A stretch of DNA of 64,000 nt from an uncultured Clostridia bacterium (GTDB lineage Bacteria > Bacillota > Clostridia > Peptostreptococcales > Anaerovoracaceae): the NCBI GenBank assembly GCA_934271235.1, contig CAKQQT010000017.1, positions 7,051 through 71,050 on the forward strand, in the 5' to 3' direction. Below the pieces are notes generated by a model, which was not told where the DNA came from, searched no databases, and saw only the letters and a list, made by a program, of their open reading frames with translations. A program made the translations under genes and the position numbers. Below, one piece after another: positions 50,734 to 59,038 of this stretch (position 1 is its first letter; each line of letters opens with the position of its first letter).

Positions 50734-52019
50734 CTAAAATATGGCCGGTTCGGGGCAGACTTGCTCACCCCATAGCATACGCGATGAATCCGGAGAAAAC
50801 GGATGCCGGACTTGTACCGGACTCCCTCGAAGATGTGATGAGCTATGCGGTTAATGAGGAAAAAACCGAAAAAAAGTTTTATGTGTCCGGTATAAACTGC
50901 ACTCCGGCGATTGCAAGAAGCGAGTTTCAAATTGTAAAGGAGCAGTTCGCTAAGCCTGCAGGAATTATCGCATACCATGCATATCAAAGTTTTTCGGAAG
51001 GCGAAGTCACGCCTGCAGAAGCACACGCAATCGGAAAAGAATTTGCCCAAAGGGTATGGGGTGATAATTTTCAGGTGGTGGTAGCCACCCATTTGAATAC
51101 CCATTGCCTGCATAACCATTTCGTAGTTAATTCAGTATCTTTCAAAGATGGCAGACGCTGCAGACAGAAGCAGTGGACGGAGTTATCAAAAATTTCTGAT
51201 GAAATCTGTAAAGAACATCAGCTTAACATAGTGAAAAAACATGGGAAAGGCTTACCACAGCCTCTTGCAAAAGCAGAAAAAGAGGGAGCGCCCACACGCT
51301 TGAACATAGCAAAAGAAGCGCTGGATGATGCATTAGCTGTGAGCTGCAATTTAAGAGAGCTGAGCTATCGCATGTCGAAGAAGGGGTATATCTGCCAATT
51401 TGACCAAAACAGAAAATATTGGACGGTGCGGCAGAGTAAATGGAAAAGACCTATCAGACTTGTTCGCATGGGAGAAGCCTATACGAATGAGGCTATTAGA
51501 AAAAGATTGAAAAGCAATTCACCGGAAGTAAGGAAAACTGCAGAAGCGCGACCTCGCTTGCCGAAGCGAAAAAAGGTTAAGCTAAAGGCAAGACCTAAGA
51601 AAAAAATCGGAGGGCTTCGGGGATTGTATTATCATTATTGCTATCTGCTTGGATATTATCCGAAAAGAAAGCGGAAACAGAAATTCTATCAGATTTCGCC
51701 AATGCTACGGGATGAGTTAATGAAATTAAACTACATATCGCAGGAAATAAGGCTGCTTCAGCAGTATCAAATTGATACAATGGAGCAGCTTTTGCTTTTG
51801 GGAGAAAGCCTTGCAGAGCGGATAACGCAGACAAAGAAAGAAGCGAAGCAGCTGCCGCTTGAAATGCAGGTGAAGAGCAAAGCCGAGATAAAAATATACA
51901 CGCAGCAGTTGAAAACTTGCAGAAACATCGCAAAGCGTTCAACGCAGATAGATGAAAAATTGCGTCAGTTTGAGAGGAAGGAGAAATGTATGGACAGAAA
52001 AAAGCAGAAAATAAGGTAA
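50724..52019 (+). CDS. Relaxase/mobilisation nuclease (MOBP-like)
   Basis: A 431-residue relaxase. The metal-binding motif HLNTHCLHNHFVVN spans residues 123-136. A candidate catalytic Tyr lies near the N-terminus (YAMNPEK). It nicks oriT and pilots the strand into the recipient. The C-terminal half is very basic. CGGAGGAA lies in mobC, so the two are coupled. Confidence 0.92.
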   Translation: MAVTKIWPVRGRLAHPIAYAMNPEKTDAGLVPDSLEDVMSYAVNEEKTEKKFYVSGINCTPAIARSEFQIVKEQFAKPAGIIAYHAYQSFSEGEVTPAEAHAIGKEFAQRVWGDNFQVVVATHLNTHCLHNHFVVNSVSFKDGRRCRQKQWTELSKISDEICKEHQLNIVKKHGKGLPQPLAKAEKEGAPTRLNIAKEALDDALAVSCNLRELSYRMSKKGYICQFDQNRKYWTVRQSKWKRPIRLVRMGEAYTNEAIRKRLKSNSPEVRKTAEARPRLPKRKKVKLKARPKKKIGGLRGLYYHYCYLLGYYPKRKRKQKFYQISPMLRDELMKLNYISQEIRLLQQYQIDTMEQLLLLGESLAERITQTKKEAKQLPLEMQVKSKAEIKIYTQQLKTCRNIAKRSTQIDEKLRQFERKEKCMDRKKQKIR

Positions 52020-52052
52020 ATTGTTAATATTTTTTGAAGGGAGGCAATATTT

Positions 52053-52634
52053 ATGATGCATGGAGCAGATGCAGCGGAGCAGATGGTGCGCTTGAGTCTT
52101 GAAGGCGCAGAAGTGGCAATGCGAATTAGCGGCGCAGGGGCAAAAAACCTTGCAGTACTTTTGGCAGCAGTTTTAAGGGAAGAGCAGAAAACACAGGGGA
52201 AAACGCGCCTTAGTAATTTAATCAAAAGTGGAAAAGAACTGACGGTATTTACAATACCGGAGGAAGACTTGGCGCTTTTCAAACGGGAAGCTAAGAGATA
52301 TGGTGTCTTATACTGCGACATCAAAGAAAAAGAATACATGGACAATGAAACTGTAGATATCATTGCGAGGGCAGAGGATGCGCCGAAAATTAACCGAATA
52401 ATTGAGAAATCTCAAATGGCAGCGGTTAAGACAGAAGAAAGGGTAGTGCGACACCCAAACGCAGGCAGGACCGAAGATGTCCTTCGGTCCGTGAAAGAAT
52501 CAGAATACAGCAGTCCGACCCGTATCGAGCACGATTTTGATAAGCAGGAAAGACCATCACTAAAGGAGAAAATACGAAGAATGAACCACAAGACAGCAGC
52601 GAAAGGAAGAATAGAGCATGGCAGGGAAAGGTAA
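52053..52634 (+). CDS. PcfB family protein (DUF3801)
   Basis: A 193-residue protein with the DUF3801 core: AVLLAAVLREEQKTQGKTRL and FKREAKRYGVLYCDIK. PcfB-like proteins connect relaxosome and coupling protein in Gram-positive conjugation. The C-terminal 60 residues are charged and probably disordered. It overlaps virD4 by 17 bases. Confidence 0.9.
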   Translation: MMHGADAAEQMVRLSLEGAEVAMRISGAGAKNLAVLLAAVLREEQKTQGKTRLSNLIKSGKELTVFTIPEEDLALFKREAKRYGVLYCDIKEKEYMDNETVDIIARAEDAPKINRIIEKSQMAAVKTEERVVRHPNAGRTEDVLRSVKESEYSSPTRIEHDFDKQERPSLKEKIRRMNHKTAAKGRIEHGRER

Positions 52635-54339
52635 TCGCACAGAGCAAATCGCAGCTGCAGCTTTCGGAATGATTCCGACAATATGGCTTGCGCTGCTTGC
52701 AGCACCGTATATGGGTGGCGGCCTTATCGGACTTCTAAATGGATTTGCAAATAGTATGAGGCAGCCTTTTCAGATTATCTTATGTGAAGATAGTCCGCAA
52801 GCGGTGCTTCTTTTTTTATTTGCATATGCTATGGGTCTTGTCCTTTATTGGAGCATGAAGAAAAATTATCGGCGTGGCGAAGAACACGGTTCTGCACATT
52901 GGGGAAACCCTCTTGAAATATGCAGGAGATATCAACAAAAGCCGCTTTCAGCAAACAAAATTTTCACGCGTAATGTCAAAATGGGACTTGATGGAAAGCT
53001 TCATAAACGAAATCTAAATGTTTTGGTTATCGGTGGGAGTGGAGCCGGAAAGACAAGGTTTTACTGCAAGCCGAACATTATGCAAGCCAATACCTCGTTC
53101 ATCGTGACCGATCCGAAAGGAGAGATTTTGAGAGATACAGGCAGGCTGCTTGAAAAAGAGGGCTACGAAATCAAGGTTTTGGATTTGATTAATATGCAGA
53201 AGAGCCACTGTTACAATCCCTTTGTCTACCTTAGGGATGACAACGATGTGCAGCGGTTAGTCACAAACTTATTCAAGAGCACTACCCCAAGAGGAAACAG
53301 CACGAGTGATCCGTTTTGGGAAACCTCAGCAAGTATGCTTCTTTTGGCATTAATATTTTATCTGCGTTACGAAGCGCCGGAGGAAGAGCAAAACTTTTCG
53401 ATGGTCTTGGAACTGCTCCGCTGCGGTGAGGTGAATGAAGAAGAGGAAGATTGCCCGAGCGTTTTGGACAATCTTTTTTATGATTTGGAGGAGCAAAAGC
53501 CGGAGCATATTGCGGTGAAATATTATAGGAATTACCGAAGCGGCTCCGGGAAAACTTTAAAATCCATACAGCTTACTTTGGCATCGCATTTGGAAAAATT
53601 TAATCTGGAGAGTGTGGCCGCTCTGACCGTGACGGATGAACTTGAGCTGTCATCCATAGGGGAAAAGAAAGTGGCATTTTTTGCACTGATTCCGGATAAC
53701 GATACATCATTCAATTTTTTGGTCAGTATTCTTTACACGCAGATATTTCAGCAGTTATTTTATCTGGCAGACCGAAAATATGGTGGCAGCTTGCCGATGC
53801 ATTGTCACTTCCTGATGGACGAGTTCGCAAATGTCAGCCTGCCCGATGACTTTGACAAAATCCTTTCCGTGATGCGTTCACGCGGAATTTCTGTATCAAT
53901 TATCTTGCAGAACCTGGCACAGCTCAAGGCACTGTTTGAGAAACAGTGGGAAAGCATTGTGGGTAACTGTGACAGCTTTCTTTATCTTGGCGGAAATGAG
54001 CAGGCGACTCACAAATATGTCAGCGAGCTTTTAGGCAAGGAGACGATTGATACAAACACTTATGGAAAATCAAGCGGCAGGAGCGGCAGCTATTCCACGA
54101 ATTATCAGAACTCCGGTAGAGAACTTATGACACCGGATGAAGTACGAATGCTGGATAATCGAAAGGCACTTCTTTTTATTCGCGGCGAACGACCAATCCT
54201 GGACGAAAAATATGACTTGCTCCGGCATCCGAATATCAAATTTACGGCAGACGGTGAAGGTATGCGATACGAGCATGGCGCGGTTACATACGCAAAAGCG
54301 ACAATTAAAATCGAGGAGGTACACGGTAATGAACGGTAA
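52618..54339 (+). CDS. virD4: VirD4-like conjugation coupling ATPase
   Basis: A 573-residue TraG/VirD4 protein. N-terminal membrane helices lie at about 15-40 and 62-80. Walker A is GGSGAGKT (139-146), Walker B is in HFLMDEFANV, and the VTDPKGE motif follows. It recruits the relaxase-DNA complex to the channel. The 3' end overlaps the pilin-like gene by 11 bases. Confidence 0.95.
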   Translation: MAGKGNRTEQIAAAAFGMIPTIWLALLAAPYMGGGLIGLLNGFANSMRQPFQIILCEDSPQAVLLFLFAYAMGLVLYWSMKKNYRRGEEHGSAHWGNPLEICRRYQQKPLSANKIFTRNVKMGLDGKLHKRNLNVLVIGGSGAGKTRFYCKPNIMQANTSFIVTDPKGEILRDTGRLLEKEGYEIKVLDLINMQKSHCYNPFVYLRDDNDVQRLVTNLFKSTTPRGNSTSDPFWETSASMLLLALIFYLRYEAPEEEQNFSMVLELLRCGEVNEEEEDCPSVLDNLFYDLEEQKPEHIAVKYYRNYRSGSGKTLKSIQLTLASHLEKFNLESVAALTVTDELELSSIGEKKVAFFALIPDNDTSFNFLVSILYTQIFQQLFYLADRKYGGSLPMHCHFLMDEFANVSLPDDFDKILSVMRSRGISVSIILQNLAQLKALFEKQWESIVGNCDSFLYLGGNEQATHKYVSELLGKETIDTNTYGKSSGRSGSYSTNYQNSGRELMTPDEVRMLDNRKALLFIRGERPILDEKYDLLRHPNIKFTADGEGMRYEHGAVTYAKATIKIEEVHGNER

Positions 54340-54655
54340 AAAAAGAAAACAAAGAAAAACTAAAAGAAGGGCGGCAATCATGGCGGCCACGACAGCCTTG
54401 CTGATAATTCCACAAGCAGCATTGGCAACGGGAAAGGCGGGCGGCGACCCGATTGCCGTTGTCAACAATTTCTCGGACTTCATGTTTGCATTGGTTAGAG
54501 CGTTCGGCATGATTCTCATTGGCTTCGGAATTGTACAGGTGGGTCTGTCTTTGAAGTCACATGATCCGTCGCAAAGGGCTAATGGGATCATGACAGTTGC
54601 TGGAGGAATTATTATAACTTTTGCTAAGGAAATACTGGCATTGATTACAGGGTAA
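54329..54655 (+). CDS. Pilin/Maff2-like small membrane protein of the transfer channel
   Basis: A 108-residue protein with a basic N-terminus, a signal-like helix (about 14-31) and two hydrophobic helices after residue 45. The pattern GMILIGFGIVQVGLSLKSHDP is typical of Maff2/TrbC-like proteins next to virD4 in these elements. GAGGAGGT selects the start at 54329. The backbone is interrupted directly after this gene by the ATPase/TOPRIM cassette. Confidence 0.85.
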   Translation: MNGKKRKQRKTKRRAAIMAATTALLIIPQAALATGKAGGDPIAVVNNFSDFMFALVRAFGMILIGFGIVQVGLSLKSHDPSQRANGIMTVAGGIIITFAKEILALITG

Positions 54656-54678
54656 TATAATCGCGCGTGTCGAAAAAA

Positions 54679-54697
54679 GCCGTAATTTTTTTACGGC
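54679..54697 (-). terminator. Small hairpin, terminator-like on the minus strand
   Basis: A perfect seven-base stem GCCGTAA/TTACGGC; read on the minus strand it is followed by six T residues. It marks the left edge of the cassette. Confidence 0.5.
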
Positions 54698-54702
54698 AAC
54701 TA

Positions 54703-54731
54703 TTGTAAAGCATGAAAAAATCGGATATAAT
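54703..54731 (+). promoter_or_regulatory. Sigma-A-type promoter of the ATPase/TOPRIM cassette
   Basis: TTGTAA, a 17-base spacer and a perfect TATAAT, 35 bases before the ATPase start. Confidence 0.7.
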
Positions 54732-54765
54732 ATATGAAAACATATATAAAAAGGTGGAATGAGCT

Positions 54766-55908
54766 ATGCTTAAAAAGTTTGAAATTAAAAATTTCAAAAA
54801 CTTTAAAGAAAAAATCGTAATTGATTTCAGTAAAGTTGGGGGCTATCAGTTCAACCCGGAATGCATTTCACAGGATACGCTTGCAAAGATGCTGATTTAC
54901 GGAAAAAATGCAACCGGTAAAACGAATTTAGGAAGAGCAATTGTAGATATAAAAAGAGTCTTAGTATTTCCTATGGCTGTCGAGGAAAGCTCTTTTTTGA
55001 ATGCGGATTCCACAGATGAATACGCTGAATTCAATTACTATTTTCAATTTGGAAAGGATAAAGTACAGTATCTCTATAGAAAAAAGAATGCGAATTTTTT
55101 GAGCTATGAAGAAATGTATATAAATGAGGAACTGTATTTCACTAACCATATTACAGATGAAGGACTCGTTTTCGTACCGGGAACAGAGTTAACAGCTCAA
55201 AATGTGAATTTTGAACGATATGTTGAAGCCCATCGCGAAGGCGATGAAACCGGTCAAGGACGAACAATTCCATTTTTAAGATGGTTAGTCAACAACACGG
55301 CACTGACGGACAATTCTCCTGTTATGAAGCTGTATAACTATGTAAAGGGAATGACATTTATCACATTGAGTCCAAGACAAAGTATGGCAATTCAAAGACC
55401 TTCTGCAGATTTTTTTAAATCCCTAGAAAAAGAGGATAATTTAAAAGATTTTGAGAGCTTCCTTAATATCATGGGGGTTCAATGTGAATTAGAGCTTCAG
55501 AAACTGCCGGATGATACGATTGAACTGTATTTTAAGCACAAAAGAAAAGTGAATTTTCTGCAGACCGCGTCAAGTGGAACGATTGCGCTTTTGGATATTT
55601 ATCGTATGCTGCAGAACTTCAAGGAGATTACGTTTATGTACCTTGACGAATTTGATGCGTTTTATCATTACGAGATGTCAGAAAATATGATTGCCTTTTT
55701 TAAAGCAAAATACCCAGACAGTCAGATTATCATGACAACGCATAATACAAATCTTATGACAAATCGAATTATGCGGCCGGACTGCTTGCTCATTTTGTCG
55801 ACCTTCGGAACACTTACGCCACTTTGTGATGCGACAGGGCGAGAGCTCAGAGAAGGACATAATTTGGAGAAGCTGTATATAAGCGGAGAATTCAAAGACT
55901 ATGAGTAA
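54766..55908 (+). CDS. AAA15/OLD-like ATPase (RloA/AriA-type), putative defence sensor
   Basis: A 380-residue ABC-class ATPase. It opens with KKFEIKNFKNFKE. Walker A is GKNATGKT (46-53), a degenerate ABC signature TASSGT lies near 267, Walker B is MYLDEFD near 292, and a His switch is in MTTHNTNLM near 323. Such stand-alone ATPases partner nucleases in phage defence (OLD, RloAB, PARIS). AAAAGGTGG precedes the start. The next gene starts eight bases before this one ends, so the pair is coupled. It is AT-richer than the transfer genes it splits. Confidence 0.85.
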   Translation: MLKKFEIKNFKNFKEKIVIDFSKVGGYQFNPECISQDTLAKMLIYGKNATGKTNLGRAIVDIKRVLVFPMAVEESSFLNADSTDEYAEFNYYFQFGKDKVQYLYRKKNANFLSYEEMYINEELYFTNHITDEGLVFVPGTELTAQNVNFERYVEAHREGDETGQGRTIPFLRWLVNNTALTDNSPVMKLYNYVKGMTFITLSPRQSMAIQRPSADFFKSLEKEDNLKDFESFLNIMGVQCELELQKLPDDTIELYFKHKRKVNFLQTASSGTIALLDIYRMLQNFKEITFMYLDEFDAFYHYEMSENMIAFFKAKYPDSQIIMTTHNTNLMTNRIMRPDCLLILSTFGTLTPLCDATGRELREGHNLEKLYISGEFKDYE

Positions 55909-56926
55909 CTATGATTTTATAACGCCACGAGACAGGCAGCGACATCTTTTTATCGTGGAAGGCAATCATGAGAAAAATGAATTACTAAGCCTATTGCTAC
56001 AGTGTTTTCCGGAAATGAAGATTAAAGAGGAAAATATCATTATCTATGGAACGAACATTTTTGCGCTAAATGCAAAGCTCGTAAAAGAATATGGTGAAGA
56101 CTGGGAAAGTACGGATGTGGATCTGCCTTATATTGTCAGCAAAATGAAAGACCTTGGGACAACTTGGCATAAAGATAATTTTATTGACATTTTCCTGATC
56201 TTTGACTACGAAAGACAAGATACTTACTTTTCTGATGAAACGATTCGCAAAATGCAGCAGTATTTTTCTGATGAAACTGACATGGGAAAGCTATATATTA
56301 ACTATCCTATGGTGGAATCTTATTTAGATTCTTTTGATGGTTTACAGCAGCCTTTCGCTGAAAAGAGGGTCTTGCTTCCGTTTAAGAGAGGAAAGTCATA
56401 TAAGTCACAAGTTGCCAATAGTCCCATTCTGAAAGCTGTTGAGCTGCCGCAAATAGTCGACGATATATTGGAAAAAGAATGCGGAATCGGAGATGATCCA
56501 ATTCGCAAAAAATGTGTAGAAGAAATTTTGGCATTAAAAGAAAATGATACACTGATTGAAAACATACAAAACATTTTGGCAGGAAAAGCTACAGAGAATT
56601 CCTTAGAAACAAAGAAGCGACTTATTTGCAGTAAAATCAAGGAAATCGGATATACAGAGCAAAATACTACATACCTTGCATATATGAGAAACGAATTCTG
56701 TAAGATTATCTGCAGGAGCATTCGTAAAGCCAATCTTATCCAAAATGGTAATTACAATATTTCGGATGCACAGTTAAAACAATCCCTGATAGATATGAGT
56801 GCCATGAAAATACTGCAAGAGCAGAATCGATGCAGTGAAGATGAGCAAAATGGATTCATTTGGGTGCTGAACACAAGTGTGTTGATTGTACCTGATTATG
56901 CTTTTGACTTAGTAAAAACAGAATAG
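55901..56926 (+). CDS. TOPRIM-like partner of the ATPase, putative effector
   Basis: A 341-residue protein. Its N-terminus has a TOPRIM-style arrangement: FIVEGNHEK (Glu20) and later IFDYERQD (Asp102, Glu104), then LYINYPMVES. This resembles DUF4435/RloB-like TOPRIM nucleases paired with AAA15 ATPases, but overall similarity is not enough for a name. The C-terminal half is helical and unassigned. It overlaps the ATPase gene by eight bases and ends before a terminator. Confidence 0.7.
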   Translation: MSNYDFITPRDRQRHLFIVEGNHEKNELLSLLLQCFPEMKIKEENIIIYGTNIFALNAKLVKEYGEDWESTDVDLPYIVSKMKDLGTTWHKDNFIDIFLIFDYERQDTYFSDETIRKMQQYFSDETDMGKLYINYPMVESYLDSFDGLQQPFAEKRVLLPFKRGKSYKSQVANSPILKAVELPQIVDDILEKECGIGDDPIRKKCVEEILALKENDTLIENIQNILAGKATENSLETKKRLICSKIKEIGYTEQNTTYLAYMRNEFCKIICRSIRKANLIQNGNYNISDAQLKQSLIDMSAMKILQEQNRCSEDEQNGFIWVLNTSVLIVPDYAFDLVKTE

Positions 56927-56933
56927 TAAAAAC

Positions 56934-56966
56934 AAAGAAGGCGTCTTGGAAAGAGGGTGCCTTTTT
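56934..56966 (+). terminator. Rho-independent terminator after the ATPase/TOPRIM cassette
   Basis: The stem AAGGC/GCCTT with an inner TCTT/AAGA pairing runs into a T tract, directly before the TrbL-like gene's binding site. Confidence 0.65.
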
Positions 56967-56982
56967 ACTTGGAGGTGATATC

Positions 56983-57819
56983 ATGTCAGATAACTGGGTA
57001 GTGCAGAATCTACAGCGTGCCCTTGACACATGGAACGAAAAATTAGCAGAAATCTGGACGCTGCTGCTGCAGTCACCAGAAGAATTTAAGAACGGAAGAA
57101 TTTGGAGTGTCATACTCGATATCCACAGCGCTGTGCAGGCAATTGGAATTGCTTTGCTGGTGCTGTTTTTTCTTGTCGGCATTATGAAAACATTTGGAAG
57201 CCTCGCCGAGATAAAAAGACCGGAGCAGGCGGTACAGCTGTTCCTGCGGTTTATTCTAGCGAAAGGAGCCGTTACCTATGGCTTAGAATTGATGCTAGGG
57301 ATCTTTGATATCATGCAGGGGCTGCTGTCTGCCATTATGCGAGCAGCAGGGCTTGGGCGACAAGGAATATCCATACTGCCGGGTGAAATGATCACCGCGA
57401 TCGAGGAGTGCGGGTTCTTCGAATCTATACCGCTGTGGGCCGTTACCTTGATAGGGAGCCTGCTGATCACGATTCTATCGTTTATCATGATCCTTACCGT
57501 ATACGGACGATTTTTTAAGCTTTATCTCTATACCGCCCTTGCGCCGGTGCCGCTGGCGACGTTTGCAGGTGCGCCGACCCAGCAGGTGGGGATCAGCTTC
57601 TTGAAATCGTATACCGGTGTGTGTCTTGAGGGCGCTATCATTATCCTTGCCTGCATCATTTTTTCCCTGTTTGCGGCTTCGCCACCAACCATCAACACAT
57701 CCGATGCCGTTGTTTCTATGGTATGGTCCTACATCGCAGAACTGGTTTTTAATATGTTTGTATTAGTCGGAACCATTAAAATGGCGGATCATGTGGTAAA
57801 GGAAATGATGGGGCTGTAG
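56983..57819 (+). CDS. TrbL/VirB6-like conjugation channel protein
   Basis: A 278-residue membrane protein with about six helices, matching the VirB6/TrbL-like family of clostridial elements. A polar N-terminus (about 45 residues) is followed by helices from residue 48 on. Segments YGRFFKLYLYTALAPVPLAT and LKSYTGVCLEGAIIILACI are typical. TTGGAGGTG precedes the start. In undisturbed elements it follows the pilin-like gene directly. Confidence 0.9.
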   Translation: MSDNWVVQNLQRALDTWNEKLAEIWTLLLQSPEEFKNGRIWSVILDIHSAVQAIGIALLVLFFLVGIMKTFGSLAEIKRPEQAVQLFLRFILAKGAVTYGLELMLGIFDIMQGLLSAIMRAAGLGRQGISILPGEMITAIEECGFFESIPLWAVTLIGSLLITILSFIMILTVYGRFFKLYLYTALAPVPLATFAGAPTQQVGISFLKSYTGVCLEGAIIILACIIFSLFAASPPTINTSDAVVSMVWSYIAELVFNMFVLVGTIKMADHVVKEMMGL

Positions 57820-57849
57820 CTAAATCTATATAAAATATTCGTAATTTGA

Positions 57850-57878
57850 TTGATACTCTTGAAAAAAGAGTATATAAT
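57850..57878 (+). promoter_or_regulatory. Promoter of the AbrB/PIN toxin-antitoxin operon with operator in the spacer
   Basis: TTGATA, a 17-base spacer and TATAAT. The spacer contains an inverted repeat TACTCTT/AAGAGTA (57854-57872) that a repressor could occupy. Confidence 0.75.
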
Positions 57879-57906
57879 ACAAGTAGGAAAATCCCTACTT
57901 GTATTA
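57875..57906. promoter_or_regulatory. Operator-like palindrome at the AbrB/PIN start site
   Basis: Perfect 13-base arms TAATACAAGTAGG and CCTACTTGTATTA around six bases, overlapping the -10 box and start point. A likely autoregulatory site for the AbrB-type antitoxin. Confidence 0.7.
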
Positions 57907-57934
57907 TGAAAGGGATGGAATGGAGGTGCAGTTT

Positions 57935-58210
57935 ATGATTGCGAATACATTTATTGATAACGCAAAAGTGATGGCAAAGGGGCAGGTTACAATCCCGAAA
58001 GACATTCGGGAGATTCTCGGCATTACCAGTGGCGACCGGGTTACTTTTGTTGTAGAAAACGGAAATGTAAGAATCATCAATTCTGCGGTATATGCCATGC
58101 AAATGCTGCAGACACAAATGAGCGGAATGGCGGAAAGCGCAGGACTTGATTCTGACGATGCAGTCATGGATTTGGTTAAGGAAATCCGTGCAGAAAGTGA
58201 GCAGGAATGA
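57935..58210 (+). CDS. AbrB/MazE/SpoVT-type antitoxin
   Basis: A 91-residue protein with a swapped-hairpin AbrB domain (AKVMAKGQVTIPKDIREILG) and an acidic helical tail that should bind the toxin. GGAGGT selects the ATG at 57935. It overlaps the PIN gene by ATGA. The operator repeats upstream fit autoregulation. Confidence 0.88.
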   Translation: MIANTFIDNAKVMAKGQVTIPKDIREILGITSGDRVTFVVENGNVRIINSAVYAMQMLQTQMSGMAESAGLDSDDAVMDLVKEIRAESEQE

Positions 58211-58617
58211 GAGTACTGATTGATACAAATATCCTCATATCTGCGGCATTAAGTAGTCAAGGGACACCATATCGCGCATTTGTCAAAGCTGTCAGCTATC
58301 CAAATCATGGGTTAGTATGTGAACAAAATATTGATGAAATGAGGCGTATTTTTAATCGTAAGTTTCCGCAAAAGATACAAGCCCTAGAAGGTTTTTTGTC
58401 GCTTGCACTTTTGACCCTTGAGGTGGTTCCCATGCCGTTAGAAGAAAATATCCTCGAAGATAAAATTCGAGATGTGAATGACAGACCGATTTTGCGAGCG
58501 GCTCTCAATGCCAAAGCAGATATTTTGCTTACCGGAGATAAGGATTTTTTGGAATCCGGCATTGATGCTCCGAAGATTATGACAGCCGCAGATTTTGCCG
58601 CAATTGGTGAATCTTAA
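58207..58617 (+). CDS. PIN-domain toxin
   Basis: A 136-residue PIN-fold RNase of the COG1569/PF13470 type. Acidic active-site residues lie in LIDTNILISA, VNDRPILRAAL and LLTGDKDFL. It probably cleaves RNA when free of the antitoxin. It stabilises the element or serves in defence. Confidence 0.88.
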   Translation: MRVLIDTNILISAALSSQGTPYRAFVKAVSYPNHGLVCEQNIDEMRRIFNRKFPQKIQALEGFLSLALLTLEVVPMPLEENILEDKIRDVNDRPILRAALNAKADILLTGDKDFLESGIDAPKIMTAADFAAIGES

Positions 58618-58690
58618 TAACCCAACGACCCAGCAGCCCGCGCAGGCTGCTTTTCTTTTAGGTAAAAGCGGAAAGGAGAGTAAAACATAA

Positions 58691-59038
58691 ATGGAAATAA
58701 AAATGAATAAGGAAATCAGAGACTATGCGGAGACGATGTTTTTCGGTTTGTCGCTGCGGCAGTTTCTCTTTTCAGGATTAGGGTGCCTGATGTCAATCGG
58801 CATCTTTTTTTTGTTGAAAGACAAAATCGGGACAGAGGCTGTCACATGGGCGTGCATTCTAGGCGTATTTCCCTGTGCAATTTTTGGATTCGCAAAGTAT
58901 AACGGTATGAACGCAGAGCATTTTCTATGGGCAGTGATAAAATCACAAGTACTTTATCCAAGAGCGTTTGCCTTTCACAGCATCAATCTGTTTCAGGAAC
59001 TTAGGATGGGAGGAAAGAAAAATGTTAAAGTCAGTTAG
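58691..59038 (+). CDS. PrgI family protein (VirB3-like)
   Basis: A 115-residue protein with two adjacent membrane helices (about 22-62) and the family segment EIRDYAETMFFGLSLRQFLF. It forms part of the inner-membrane transfer complex with VirB4. AAGGAGAG precedes the start at a long spacing; a second ATG at 58703 is possible. It overlaps virB4 by 17 bases. Confidence 0.88.
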   Translation: MEIKMNKEIRDYAETMFFGLSLRQFLFSGLGCLMSIGIFFLLKDKIGTEAVTWACILGVFPCAIFGFAKYNGMNAEHFLWAVIKSQVLYPRAFAFHSINLFQELRMGGKKNVKVS

